Positions 24,701 through 33,730 of a DNA stretch of 48,262 bases are shown piece by piece. The position numbers and the translations under genes are program-made. Position 1 is the stretch's first letter; the number at the start of each line of letters is the position of its first letter. The notes below the pieces were generated by a model. It was not told the origin of the DNA. It was given only the letters and a program-made list of their open reading frames with translations, and did no database searches. Origin of the DNA: Roseibium aggregatum (GTDB lineage Bacteria > Pseudomonadota > Alphaproteobacteria > Rhizobiales > Stappiaceae); the NCBI RefSeq assembly GCF_014692675.1, contig NZ_JABFCZ010000034.1:1-48262 (forward strand). Direction: 5' to 3'.

Positions 24701-26047
24701 TCAGTCGGTCTTCCCGGCCAGATATTTCTCCAGCCAGTGAATGTCGTACTGACCGTTCGCGATGTCCTGATTGTCCACCAAATCGCGGAACAGCGGAAGT
24801 GTGGACTTGATATCGTCAACCACGAATTCGTCGAGGCAACGGCGCAGGCGCATCATGCATTCCACCCGGTTGCGGCCGTGAACGATCAGCTTGCCGATCA
24901 GGCTGTCGTAAAAGGGCGGGATCTTGTAGCCCTGATAGACGCCGGAATCGACACGCACGCCGAGGCCGCCCGGCGGATGGTAGTAGGTGATCATGCCGGG
25001 TGAGGGCGCGAAGGTGCGCGGGTCTTCGGCGTTGATCCGGCACTCGATGGCATGGCCTTCGAACCTGATATCGTCCTGGGTCATGTCAAGGCTGCCGCCG
25101 GCGGCGATGCGGATCTGTTCGTTGACGAGATCGATGCCGGTGATCATTTCGGTGACCGGATGTTCCACCTGCAGGCGGGTGTTCATTTCGATGAAATAGA
25201 ACTCGCCGTTTTCATAGAGGAACTCGACCGTGCCGACGCCCCGGTACTTCAGCTTGCGCATGGCATTGGCGACGATCTCGCCGATCTTATTGCGCTCTTC
25301 GGTGTTGAGGCAGGGAGAGGGCGCTTCTTCCAGGACCTTCTGGTGGCGGCGCTGCAGCGAGCAGTCGCGTTCGCCCAGATGAATGGCGTTGCCCTGGCCG
25401 TCGCCGAGCACCTGGATCTCGATATGGCGCGGCTGGCCGAGGTATTTTTCCATGTAGAGCGCATCGTCGCCGAACGCGGCCTTGGCTTCTGCCCGGGCCG
25501 TGGAAAGCGCGGAATCGAGTTCAGCCTCGGTTGCGGCAACCTTCATGCCGCGGCCGCCGCCGCCCGCCGCCGCCTTGACCAGCACCGGATATCCGATCTC
25601 GCGGGCGATCGCATGGGCATCGTCACTGGGCGTCACGGCGCCGTCCGATCCGGGGACGACCGGAATGCCCAGGTCCCTGGCGGTCTGTTTGGCCTGGATC
25701 TTGTCGCCCATGATCCGGATGTGTTCGGAGGTCGGGCCGATGAAGACGATGTTGTGCGCCTCCAGGATTTCGGCGAAGCGGGCGTTTTCCGACAGGAAGC
25801 CGTAGCCCGGATGAACCGCATCGGCGCCGGTGATTTCGCAGGCGGCCAGAAGCTGGGGGATGTTGAGATAGCTGTCGCGGGCGGCCGGAGGACCGATGCA
25901 CACGCTTTCGTCGGCCAGGCGCACGTGCATGGCGTTCGCATCGGCCGTGGAGTGTACGGCCACGGTGGAAATGCCGAGCTCCTTGCAGGCGCGCAGGATA
26001 CGCAGGGCAATCTCGCCGCGATTGGCAATGAGGATCTTGGAGAACAT
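24701..26047 (-). CDS. accC: Acetyl-CoA carboxylase biotin carboxylase subunit
   Basis: AccC carboxylates the biotin on AccB with ATP and bicarbonate, the first half-reaction of acetyl-CoA carboxylase in fatty acid synthesis. The 448-residue product has the N-terminal FSKILIANRGEIALRILRAC, the ATP-grasp glycine loop KAAAGGGGRGMKV, EKYLGQPRHIEIQVLGD, RDCSLQRRHQKVLEEAP, and FIEMNTRLQVEHPVTE with the active-site residues. All are intact. It starts 13 bp after accB, forming the usual accBC pair. Confidence 0.98.
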   Translation of the reverse strand: MFSKILIANRGEIALRILRACKELGISTVAVHSTADANAMHVRLADESVCIGPPAARDSYLNIPQLLAACEITGADAVHPGYGFLSENARFAEILEAHNIVFIGPTSEHIRIMGDKIQAKQTARDLGIPVVPGSDGAVTPSDDAHAIAREIGYPVLVKAAAGGGGRGMKVAATEAELDSALSTARAEAKAAFGDDALYMEKYLGQPRHIEIQVLGDGQGNAIHLGERDCSLQRRHQKVLEEAPSPCLNTEERNKIGEIVANAMRKLKYRGVGTVEFLYENGEFYFIEMNTRLQVEHPVTEMITGIDLVNEQIRIAAGGSLDMTQDDIRFEGHAIECRINAEDPRTFAPSPGMITYYHPPGGLGVRVDSGVYQGYKIPPFYDSLIGKLIVHGRNRVECMMRLRRCLDEFVVDDIKSTLPLFRDLVDNQDIANGQYDIHWLEKYLAGKTD

Positions 26048-26060
26048 CGCGGATGCGCTC

Positions 26061-26531
26061 CTATTCGACGATGATGAGGGGTTCGCCGAATTCGACCGGC
26101 TGGGCGTCTTCCACGAGGACTTGCTTGACGGTCCCGGACTTGGTCGCCGGAATGTGGTTCATGGTTTTCATGGCCTCGATGATCATGATCGTCTGGCCTT
26201 CGGACACCTTGTCGCCGACTTCGACGTAATTCTTGGCGCCGGGTTCGGGCGCCAGATAGGCCGTGCCGACCATCGGAGAGCTGATCGTGCCCGGATGCGG
26301 ACCGGCGTCGGCTGCAGGGGCCGCCGGTGCCGCGGCAGGCGCTGCAGCCGCAGGTGCCGGAGCAGCTGCCGGAGCCGCCATCGTCACCGGTGCGTCGATA
26401 TGCAACTGGCGGGCGACCCGAATGCGGAAATCGTCCTTTTCCAGTTCGATTTCCGAAAGGTTGGTCTCATCGAGAAGGAGCGCTAGGTCGCGGATCAGAT
26501 CCGTTTCAAATTTCTTTTTATCTTCTGACAT
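26061..26531 (-). CDS. accB: Acetyl-CoA carboxylase biotin carboxyl carrier protein
   Basis: A 156-residue BCCP. It has a short N-terminal helical region (KFETDLIRDLALLLDETNLSEI), an Ala/Pro-rich flexible linker (about 55-80), and a C-terminal biotinyl domain with the acceptor Lys122 in EAMKTMNHI. The canonical EAMKMMN is varied to KTMN, which I have seen in other alphaproteobacteria. The carboxylated biotin shuttles between AccC (next gene, 13 bp away) and the AccAD transferase, which is not in the window. Confidence 0.97.
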   Translation of the reverse strand: MSEDKKKFETDLIRDLALLLDETNLSEIELEKDDFRIRVARQLHIDAPVTMAAPAAAPAPAAAAPAAAPAAPAADAGPHPGTISSPMVGTAYLAPEPGAKNYVEVGDKVSEGQTIMIIEAMKTMNHIPATKSGTVKQVLVEDAQPVEFGEPLIIVE

Positions 26532-26758
26532 TTCTCAGGACTTTCCTGGTTCGGGTCGTTTGGGGCGCATCGTTGTGGTGTCTGCGTTCCACAAACCAAT
26601 GCTGCCTTGATGAAGCGCGCCATCGCGTTCGATAAATTCAGCGCAAAATATCCGATGGTCCGGCATCGTTTCAGCCGGACCAGTTCCATGCACCTTATAA
26701 GGAACCAACAAGGTCAGGAAAAGCCCTTATTGTCTCTCACTTTATCGGGATACAAAAT

Positions 26759-27574
26759 TTAGCAGGTCGTCGCGCCGCAGTCTTTCAAAGCGTCGACCTT
26801 TGCTTTCAGATGATCATAACCGACTGCGCCGGAAATGACTTCGTCGCCAATCACATAGGACGGTGTTCCGGTCAATCCCAGGCGGTTGGCCAGGGTATAG
26901 GATTCATCAATCGTCTGTCCCGCTTCGCCTGTGGACACGGCATTGGCGATCTCCTCGGCAGACAGGCCGATATCGGTTGCCGCCTTCAGCGCACTTTCCT
27001 TGTTGGCCCGGCCCCGGATCATGAGCAGAGCCTCATGGAATTCGCCGTATTTTTCAGGCGCGAGCATATTGACCGCGACGGCGATCTTGGCGGCTTCGAC
27101 CGATCCTTCTCCAAGAACGGGAAACTCCTTGAGGACCATGCGCAGTTCCGGTTCCTCGTCGAGGAGCCTTACCATATCGGCGTGGGCGCGTTTGCAGTAA
27201 CCGCAATTGTAGTCGAAGAATTCGACCAGGGTGACGGATCCCTTCGGATTGCCGAGGACGACCTGACGTGCGGAATTGAAGAGGATGTCGGCGGATTCAG
27301 TCAGTGCGGTCTTGCGTGCGGCTTCCTCGGCCGCCTTTTGACGCCGGTCCAGCTCCGTCAGGGCATCTGTGATGACTTCCGGGTTCTGGACCAGGTATTC
27401 GCGGATGATTTTCTCGATCTGGGCGCGATCCATTTCTTCGGCGGCAGCGCTGCGGATCCCGAACATGAGCGCGGTCAAGGCCAGCAGCGCGCTCAACGCC
27501 AGAATGCTGATGCGAAGGGCCGATAACGGGGCGGCGACTGCGCGGGATCGAAGTGCGCGTGATTGGTAGGACAT
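26759..27574 (-). CDS. DsbA/ScsC-like periplasmic thiol-disulfide oxidoreductase
   Basis: A 271-residue exported protein. The hydrophobic signal segment (about 20-45, ending RSAAA) is followed by a helical N-domain EEMDRAQIEKIIREYLVQNPEVI, which resembles the ScsC-type N-terminal extension used for oligomerisation. A thioredoxin-fold DsbA domain then carries the active site C124-G-Y-C127 in FDYNCGYCKRAH and the cis-proline loop TGTPSYVIGDEV. Such proteins oxidise or isomerise disulfides in the periplasm. The extra N-domain leans toward an ScsC/BdbD-like role rather than plain DsbA, but this is inference. A 227-bp gap separates it from accB. Confidence 0.88.
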   Translation of the reverse strand: MSYQSRALRSRAVAAPLSALRISILALSALLALTALMFGIRSAAAEEMDRAQIEKIIREYLVQNPEVITDALTELDRRQKAAEEAARKTALTESADILFNSARQVVLGNPKGSVTLVEFFDYNCGYCKRAHADMVRLLDEEPELRMVLKEFPVLGEGSVEAAKIAVAVNMLAPEKYGEFHEALLMIRGRANKESALKAATDIGLSAEEIANAVSTGEAGQTIDESYTLANRLGLTGTPSYVIGDEVISGAVGYDHLKAKVDALKDCGATTC

Positions 27575-27650
27575 CTTGGTCTCCTAAGGCCGCTTGCAGG
27601 CACGGCTGTCTTGACGTTTTGCGCTCAGCACCGGGCTCTGCCGGAGTAGG

Positions 27651-29120
27651 TCAGTTGTTGCCGAGGTGCGGCGGTTTGTAGGACACAATATCATCAGCTT
27701 GAAGCCATGCAGGCGATCCGCGCTTCAAATTCTTTTGAGCACGGGCGGCATATCGTTTCGCGGCGTCGAAATCGCCGGCGACCATCAGCCCCTTTGCAGT
27801 CGAAAGGTCTGCGTCCGCTTGTTTGCCCTGCCGGACCTGGGCAATGGCGAGCTGGCTGAAACCGATGCGTGAATACGGATCCTGCTGAACCCCTTTGCGC
27901 AGGATGCGTTCCGCTTCCCCAAGCACGTTGGGATCGTTGGAACCGACCAGGGCATAGCCGAGCCAGACCAGAAATTGCCCTTCGTTCGGACGCAGCGAAA
28001 CGGCCTTTCGGAACGGTGCGACCGCCGAACGCGGATTGCCGCCTTCCAGAAGGACCTGTCCCTTGAGTTCATAAAGATACGGATCGTTCGGCAACTGCCG
28101 GATCATGGCGTCGACATCCTTGATCGCGTCCCGCCGCCTGGTTTTCATGGCCGCGATGGCCCGGGCATACTGCGCCGGAAGGCTTGTGTCGGAGCGGGGA
28201 TAGGCGCGCGCGACCGCATTGGGATGGCTGGTGAAGGCGAAGAGTTTCGCTCTGACCATGTCGTGGCGGAACTGAAGCGACGCCGGATCCTTTTTGTTGA
28301 AATACGCGCTCTGCTCGGCAGCCGTTTCCAAAGACCGGTAACGATCCCTGGCCATCGGGTGGCTGACTGCATAGGGGTCGACATATTTGGCGATGAACAT
28401 CTGTTCGTCGGCGAAGCGCTTGAAGGTGGTCAGCATTCCCTTCGCGCTCTGCCCGGTCGCATTCAGGTATCGCAATGCGGCCTTATCGGCGGCGGCTTCC
28501 TGGCCGCGCCGGTAGGCAAGGAAAGACCGTTGCCCGATCGCGCCGCCGGCCGCGGCCGCGGCCAGGCCGCCCTGGGAGATGCCCCCGGAACCGGAGGTGG
28601 CGCCCGCTGCGACTGCCCCTGCACCGAGGAGCATGCCGATGACCGACATGATTGCCGCGTTCGAGGCGGCGCCGCGAAGCTGGGCCAGATGGCGGCCGGC
28701 GATATGGCCCGATTCATGGGCAATGACGCCGATGACCTCGTTCGGTGTTTCGGATTCCATCAGAACGCCGACATTGATGAACATGCGTCCGGAATCGGGA
28801 ACGAAAGCGTTGTAGCTCTTATCATTCACAAGAATGATGTCGGGTCTTGTCATGGCGATCCCGGCGGCCTTGAAGATCGGCATCGCGTAGTCGCGCAGGA
28901 GTTCTTCTGTCTCTGCATCGCGCACAACCGGAATTTTTCTGCCTTGCGCCTGTGCCGGTGCCGAGAGGAACGGAAAGGAGATAGCGAGCGCCATGGCCGT
29001 TGTCAGGACCCTGTCGCCGATTTTGCGGCCGGTCCGGCGGAACCGCCGGCTTTCATCGGCGCAAAGCGGGGATCCGCGGCGTGTGGCTGATAACAGAAGC
29101 ATTTCCGGTCGGCCGTTCAA
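27651..29120 (-). CDS. Exported M48-family metalloprotease with TPR-like C-terminus
   Basis: The frame encodes about 489 residues if the TTG at 29120 is used, nine bases after a strong AGGAGG site (29129-29134). The open frame extends to 29195 without a better ribosome site. A signal sequence (VLTTAMALAISFPFLSAPAQA) precedes the M48 domain with zinc motif HESGHIAGRH and downstream glutamate in GQEAAADKAAL. A Gly/Ala-rich loop follows, then helical repeats (about 340-489) that look like TPRs. The architecture matches BepA/YfgC, which maintains outer-membrane protein assembly (BAM/LptD) and degrades stalled intermediates. The function is by family analogy. Confidence 0.9.
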   Translation of the reverse strand: MNGRPEMLLLSATRRGSPLCADESRRFRRTGRKIGDRVLTTAMALAISFPFLSAPAQAQGRKIPVVRDAETEELLRDYAMPIFKAAGIAMTRPDIILVNDKSYNAFVPDSGRMFINVGVLMESETPNEVIGVIAHESGHIAGRHLAQLRGAASNAAIMSVIGMLLGAGAVAAGATSGSGGISQGGLAAAAAGGAIGQRSFLAYRRGQEAAADKAALRYLNATGQSAKGMLTTFKRFADEQMFIAKYVDPYAVSHPMARDRYRSLETAAEQSAYFNKKDPASLQFRHDMVRAKLFAFTSHPNAVARAYPRSDTSLPAQYARAIAAMKTRRRDAIKDVDAMIRQLPNDPYLYELKGQVLLEGGNPRSAVAPFRKAVSLRPNEGQFLVWLGYALVGSNDPNVLGEAERILRKGVQQDPYSRIGFSQLAIAQVRQGKQADADLSTAKGLMVAGDFDAAKRYAARAQKNLKRGSPAWLQADDIVSYKPPHLGNN

Positions 29121-29277
29121 AAGGCTCTTCCTCCTAAGCGCGGTCGGGTGTTTCGGGACCGTATGTGAGTATGGGAGGCCATTATACAAGGTCAAGTCGC
29201 CGCACGCGTATACATTTCGGCCAGACAGATGCTAAAAGGCCTATGTGTTTTTTTTGTGCAATGCAATGGAGGTGCGG

Positions 29278-30441
29278 ATGGCCTTTCGGCCTGGCCAGGT
29301 ATCTAAACGAAGTAATATTGCCCCTTTTTTGGCAATGGAAGTGTTGATTGAAGCAGCCCGCTTGGAAGATCAAGGCAGAAAGATCGTCCATATGGAAGTC
29401 GGGCAACCCGGGGTACCCGCGCCCGAAAGAGCCCGTAACGCGGCCAAGCAGGCCCTCGATACGAAACTGATCGGCTATACGGAAACCGCAGGTGTCATCC
29501 CGTTGCGGGAAAACCTGTCCAGATATTACCTTGAGACCTACGGACGGGAAGTCGACAAGGATCGCTTCGTCGTGACGACCGGCTCGTCGGCCGGGTTCAA
29601 TCTCGCCTTTCTCGCAGCTTTCGATCCGGGGGACCGGATCGTCCTGACGGCACCGGGTTATCCGGCTTACCGGGGGATCATCAGTGCCCTCGGGCTGGTT
29701 CCGGTGGAGATTGAGGTCGGTCCGGAAACCCGTTGGAGCCTGACGCCCGAGCTGATCGCGAAAGCGCAGGCCGATGGTCCGGTAAAAGGCGTTCTGGTGG
29801 CGAGCCCGGCCAATCCGACAGGCACGATGATGCCGCCCGAGAAGCTGGAGGAACTGGTCACCTATTGCGGCGAAGAGGGGATCTGGTTCATCTCGGACGA
29901 GATTTACCATGGCCTGGTCTATGAGGGTCGGCAGGAAACCGCTCTGGCCTATTCCGATCAGGTGATCATCATCAACAGTTTTTCGAAATATTTCTGCATG
30001 ACCGGCTGGCGGATCGGATGGATGATCTTGCCCGAGGTCCTGCTGCGCCCCGTCGAGCGGCTGGCGCAAAGTCTCTATATCTCTCCGCCCGAGCTTTCGC
30101 AGATTGCCGCAACGGCGGCGCTCGAATGCCGCGACGAGCTGGAGGCCGTGAAGGCCGGTTATGCCAGAAACCGGGAGCTGCTTTTGAAGGGATTGCCGGA
30201 ACTCGGTTTTAACAAGCTGCTTCCGGTCGACGGAGCTTTTTATATCTACGCCGACACCAGCGCCTTTTCCCCGAATTCGCTCGAATTCACCAAGACCATG
30301 CTTCACGAAGCCGGTGTGGCGGCAACGCCTGGGGTGGATTTCGATCCGGTACACGGCGCGGAATTTACGCGGTTTTCCTTCGCCGGGTCCTATGAGGACA
30401 TGGAACAGGCGCTGGTCCAGCTGAAGCACTGGCTCGGCTGA
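29278..30441 (+). CDS. Class I/II PLP-dependent aminotransferase
   Basis: A 387-residue fold-type I aminotransferase. ATG 29278 is chosen because GGAGG lies five bases upstream. MEVGQPGVPAPERA begins the domain. YTETAGVIPLRENLSRYY, the SPANPTGTMM cofactor loop, FISDEIYHGLVYEG, and Schiff-base Lys237 in SFSKYFCMTGWRIGWM are all present, with FTRFSFAGS holding the substrate-carboxylate Arg. The set is intact. The substrate is not evident; relatives transfer amino groups of aspartate, alanine, aromatic or other amino acids. It is a single gene, followed by a terminator shared with the convergent rne gene. Confidence 0.9.
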   Translation: MAFRPGQVSKRSNIAPFLAMEVLIEAARLEDQGRKIVHMEVGQPGVPAPERARNAAKQALDTKLIGYTETAGVIPLRENLSRYYLETYGREVDKDRFVVTTGSSAGFNLAFLAAFDPGDRIVLTAPGYPAYRGIISALGLVPVEIEVGPETRWSLTPELIAKAQADGPVKGVLVASPANPTGTMMPPEKLEELVTYCGEEGIWFISDEIYHGLVYEGRQETALAYSDQVIIINSFSKYFCMTGWRIGWMILPEVLLRPVERLAQSLYISPPELSQIAATAALECRDELEAVKAGYARNRELLLKGLPELGFNKLLPVDGAFYIYADTSAFSPNSLEFTKTMLHEAGVAATPGVDFDPVHGAEFTRFSFAGSYEDMEQALVQLKHWLG

Positions 30442-30465
30442 CGAAAGCGGCCATGGGGGGACAAA

Positions 30466-30489
30466 AAAAGCGGCCAAACGGCCGCTTTT
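30466..30489. terminator. Bidirectional terminator between aminotransferase and rne
   Basis: GCGGCC (30470-30475) pairs with GGCCGC (30480-30485) around an AAAC loop, with an A-run on the left and TTTTC on the right. It can end transcription from both sides. Confidence 0.85.
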
Positions 30490-30511
30490 CTTGTTTGTGT
30501 TCTCAGGACGA

Positions 30512-33100
30512 TCAGAAGAAAGACCGCCGCTGCCACCAGCCGCCGCGTTTCGGCTTCTTGTCGGCATCGTCTTCGCTGTCCGAAGCCTTCTCGCTGGTAA
30601 CCACCGGTTCGGCGGGTTCCGTCGCCTGAGCCGGGGTCTTGACCAGCGTTTCGCCCTTTTCCTCTTCGGCCGGAGCGGCCGGTTCCTCTGCGGCTTCGGA
30701 AACCTCAGCCTCAGCCTCGGCCTCAGCCTCGGCCACGGCTTCTACCGGGGCAGCCTCTGGTTCAGAGGGTACCTCACGCGTTTCGGTCTCTTCCTGAGCT
30801 TCGCCGTCTTCCGGGGTCTCGGCCCCGGTTCCGGTTTCTGCCTCGGTTCCTGCTTCAACCTCAAGGGTTTCGTCGCCGTTTTCACCGTTACGGCGTCCGC
30901 GACGTCCGCCCCGGCGGCCGCGGCGGCGCTTGCGGCGCGGCTCGTCGTCGGAAGATCCGCCTTCGCCTTCCTGGCCGCCGGCCCGGTCTGCGTCTTCGTC
31001 GCCGGTTTCGCCGCCTTCGCCGTCTTCCTCACGGGGAGCTCTGGCTTCAGCGCCTTCGGATGAGCCGTCGGCTCCGCCCCGGCGGCGTTTGCGCCGGCGC
31101 TTGCGGCGGCGATCCCGGTCGCCTTCGTCCTCGGAACGCTCCGGCGTTTCGGTCAGATCCTCTTCTTCTTCCTCTTCCGGAATGATCGTGTCCGGCTGAA
31201 CAATCGGAACGACTTGCGGCTGACGGTCCCTGTCGACCGGATCGGCGCGTTCCAGCACGTAATGCTGGCCGTTGACCATGTCGTCGGCCTGCACCTCGAT
31301 CCAGACGCCGAAGCGGGCTTCCAGATCGGACAGGTTCGCGCGCTTCTGATTGAGGATGTAAAGCGCTACCGGGGTCGTGGTGCGGATGACAAGATTGTGG
31401 GTCGCGCCCTTCAGCAGGTTGTCTTCCAACGAGCGGAGGACGTGCAGGGCGACCGATTCCACCGAGCGGATCATGCCCGTGCCCGAACAGTGCGGACAGG
31501 GGGTGGTTGAACTCTCCAGAACGCCGGTCCGGATGCGCTGGCGCGACATTTCCAGAAGGCCGAAATGCGAGATCCGGCCGACCTGAATGCGCGCCCGGTC
31601 GTTTTTCAGGCAATCCTTCAGACGCCGTTCGACGGTCCGGTTGTTCTTGTTCTCTTCCATGTCGATGAAGTCGATCACGACAAGGCCGGCAAGATCGCGC
31701 AGGCGCAATTGGCGTGTGACTTCCTCGGCCGCCTCCAGGTTGGTCTGGAGTGCGGTGTCCTCGATATTGTGCTCGCGGGTCGACTTGCCCGAGTTCACAT
31801 CGATGGAGACGAGCGCTTCCGTCTGGTTGATGACGATGTAACCGCCCGATTTCAGCGTCACCTGGGGCGAGAACATCGCATCAAGCTGCGGCTCGACCCC
31901 GTTGCGGATGAAGATCGGCGAAGGATCGCGATACGGCTGGACGTTCTTGGCATGGCTCGGCATGAGCATGCGCATGAAGTCCTTGGCTTCGCGGTAGCCT
32001 TCGTCTCCGGCGACAAGAACCTCGTTGATATCCTTGTTGTAGAGATCGCGGATCGAGCGTTTGATCAGGCTGCCTTCCTCGTAAACGAGGCTCGGCGCGC
32101 TGGATTTCAGCGTCAGCTCGCGCACATTTTCCCAAAGACGCATCAGGTATTCGAAATCGCGCTTGATTTCGGCCTTGGTGCGGCTGGCGCCGGCTGTGCG
32201 CAGGATGACGCCCATGCCTTCCGGCACATCCAGCTCGGATGCGATCTTCTTCAGGCGCTTGCGGTCGGTCGGCTGGGTGATCTTGCGGGAAATGCCGCCG
32301 CCACGGCCCGTGTTGGGCATCAGAACCGAATAGCGGCCGGCGAGCGACAGATAGGTCGTCAGAGCAGCGCCCTTGTTGCCGCGCTCTTCCTTGACCACCT
32401 GGACCAGAATGACCTGGCGGCGCTTGATGACTTCCTGGATCTTGTACTGGCGGCGCGGCGGCGGGCGGCGCTCGGGCAATTCCTCAAGGGCGTCTTCGGC
32501 ACCGACGGATTCGACCTGATCGTCGCCGTCCGCTTCGCCGTCATCGTCCTCGTCGGAAGCCCTGGCTTCCGTCTCGTCTTCCGTTTCCGCGGACCTGTCT
32601 TCCGTTACATCTTCGGACGTTGCGGCTTCGACCCCGGCGTCAGCCTGGTCGGCTTCCGCCGCATCTTCGGACTTTTCTTCCCGATCGTCACTGTCGACGG
32701 GTTCGGAGGCAACGGTTTCATCCGTCTTGCTGGCCGCGGCCTTGGAGCGTCTGCCTCTTCTGGGCTTGCGGGCCGGTGCTTCGTCCTCTTCGCCCGAATC
32801 GTCCTTTTGTTCGGCGTGGTGTTCCGCGTCGAGAAGGGCCTGCCGGTCGGCGACCGGTATCTGATAGTAGTCGGGATGAATTTCGCTGAAAGCGAGAAAG
32901 CCGTGCCTGTTCCCGCCGTATTCGACGAATGCCGCCTGGAGGGAGGGCTCTACTCTCGTGACTTTTGCTAGATAAATGTTCCCGCGTAATTGCTTTCTGT
33001 TTGCTGCTTCGAAGTCGAATTCTTCAACCCGATTGCCGCGTACGACGACGACCCGGGTCTCTTCCGGGTGGGCCGCGTCGATCAGCATCTTGTTCGCCAT
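30512..33100 (-). CDS. rne: Ribonuclease E
   Basis: RNase E is the main endonuclease of mRNA decay and rRNA/tRNA processing. The 862-residue product starts at ATG 33100 (MANKMLIDAAHPEETRVVV) with a GGAGA site upstream. The S1 RNA-binding domain (from about 30) is split by an acidic Glu/Asp-rich insertion (about 95-215), as in other alphaproteobacteria. The DNase-I-like catalytic core includes VSIDVNSGKSTREHNIEDTA and VVIDFIDMEENKNNR. The zinc-link CPHCSGTG lies at 535-538. The C-terminal quarter is a disordered Arg- and Glu-rich scaffold ending RGGWWQRRSFF, likely to bind RNA and degradosome partners. Confidence 0.97.
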   Translation of the reverse strand: MANKMLIDAAHPEETRVVVVRGNRVEEFDFEAANRKQLRGNIYLAKVTRVEPSLQAAFVEYGGNRHGFLAFSEIHPDYYQIPVADRQALLDAEHHAEQKDDSGEEDEAPARKPRRGRRSKAAASKTDETVASEPVDSDDREEKSEDAAEADQADAGVEAATSEDVTEDRSAETEDETEARASDEDDDGEADGDDQVESVGAEDALEELPERRPPPRRQYKIQEVIKRRQVILVQVVKEERGNKGAALTTYLSLAGRYSVLMPNTGRGGGISRKITQPTDRKRLKKIASELDVPEGMGVILRTAGASRTKAEIKRDFEYLMRLWENVRELTLKSSAPSLVYEEGSLIKRSIRDLYNKDINEVLVAGDEGYREAKDFMRMLMPSHAKNVQPYRDPSPIFIRNGVEPQLDAMFSPQVTLKSGGYIVINQTEALVSIDVNSGKSTREHNIEDTALQTNLEAAEEVTRQLRLRDLAGLVVIDFIDMEENKNNRTVERRLKDCLKNDRARIQVGRISHFGLLEMSRQRIRTGVLESSTTPCPHCSGTGMIRSVESVALHVLRSLEDNLLKGATHNLVIRTTTPVALYILNQKRANLSDLEARFGVWIEVQADDMVNGQHYVLERADPVDRDRQPQVVPIVQPDTIIPEEEEEEDLTETPERSEDEGDRDRRRKRRRKRRRGGADGSSEGAEARAPREEDGEGGETGDEDADRAGGQEGEGGSSDDEPRRKRRRGRRGGRRGRRNGENGDETLEVEAGTEAETGTGAETPEDGEAQEETETREVPSEPEAAPVEAVAEAEAEAEAEVSEAAEEPAAPAEEEKGETLVKTPAQATEPAEPVVTSEKASDSEDDADKKPKRGGWWQRRSFF

Positions 33101-33730
33101 TGATGTTTGTCTCCACAGCAGCCCTGCGTCGTTCGCCGTAATAGGGCGCAACGCCCGAAGCGTGGTGGACTGCCGTATTGTTTATGATGTGCTGAGGTAC
33201 AGACAATGCGTTGGGCGCGGTCGGGCGATCAATACAAGCGGCCGCCGAAACGTGGCCTGCTGGCATGTTGATCGTCATGTGCATCGCGCGTGATCCTTCG
33301 GGGCAACGCATGCCCGTTGTTAAAGTCGTTGTCATTCTCTGGGGCGCGAATCACAGGAACATGTTCGCTGAAACCGCATCCCGCCATGCGGACTGGCCGT
33401 TCACTTTTCCTATGGCTTGACATTCGGCCTTTGGAAGGTGAGACGATGCCGGGTCTGTTGTCCGTGCCTCCTCCGGTGTGACCGGGAGCTGGTTCAAATT
33501 GGGTCGATGGCCTCAAAAGTGACCCAATTGAGCTCCGAAATCACGATGACATGTGGATAGACCAGATGATCCGTCATCGGGGATGGTATCGGTGGCAGAC
33601 CGAAATCCGTAAGGTACTTTTACGATCAGCAACGCGCCTTTGCAAGCAATGTAAAGCACATGCCCATAATTCCCCTTATGCTTGGGCGCCTTCGGGGAGC
33701 GCCGGGCGAATAGTCCGCGCAACCGGCTTG
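33101..33730. other. Divergent intergenic region between rne and the amidase gene
   Basis: About 630 bp without a convincing gene. It should contain the long rne 5' leader (rne leaders commonly mediate autoregulation in bacteria) and the promoter of the amidase operon. The frame of the amidase gene stays open back to 33551, but codons before 33731 lack signal-peptide or domain character. I cannot name a specific promoter. Confidence 0.5.
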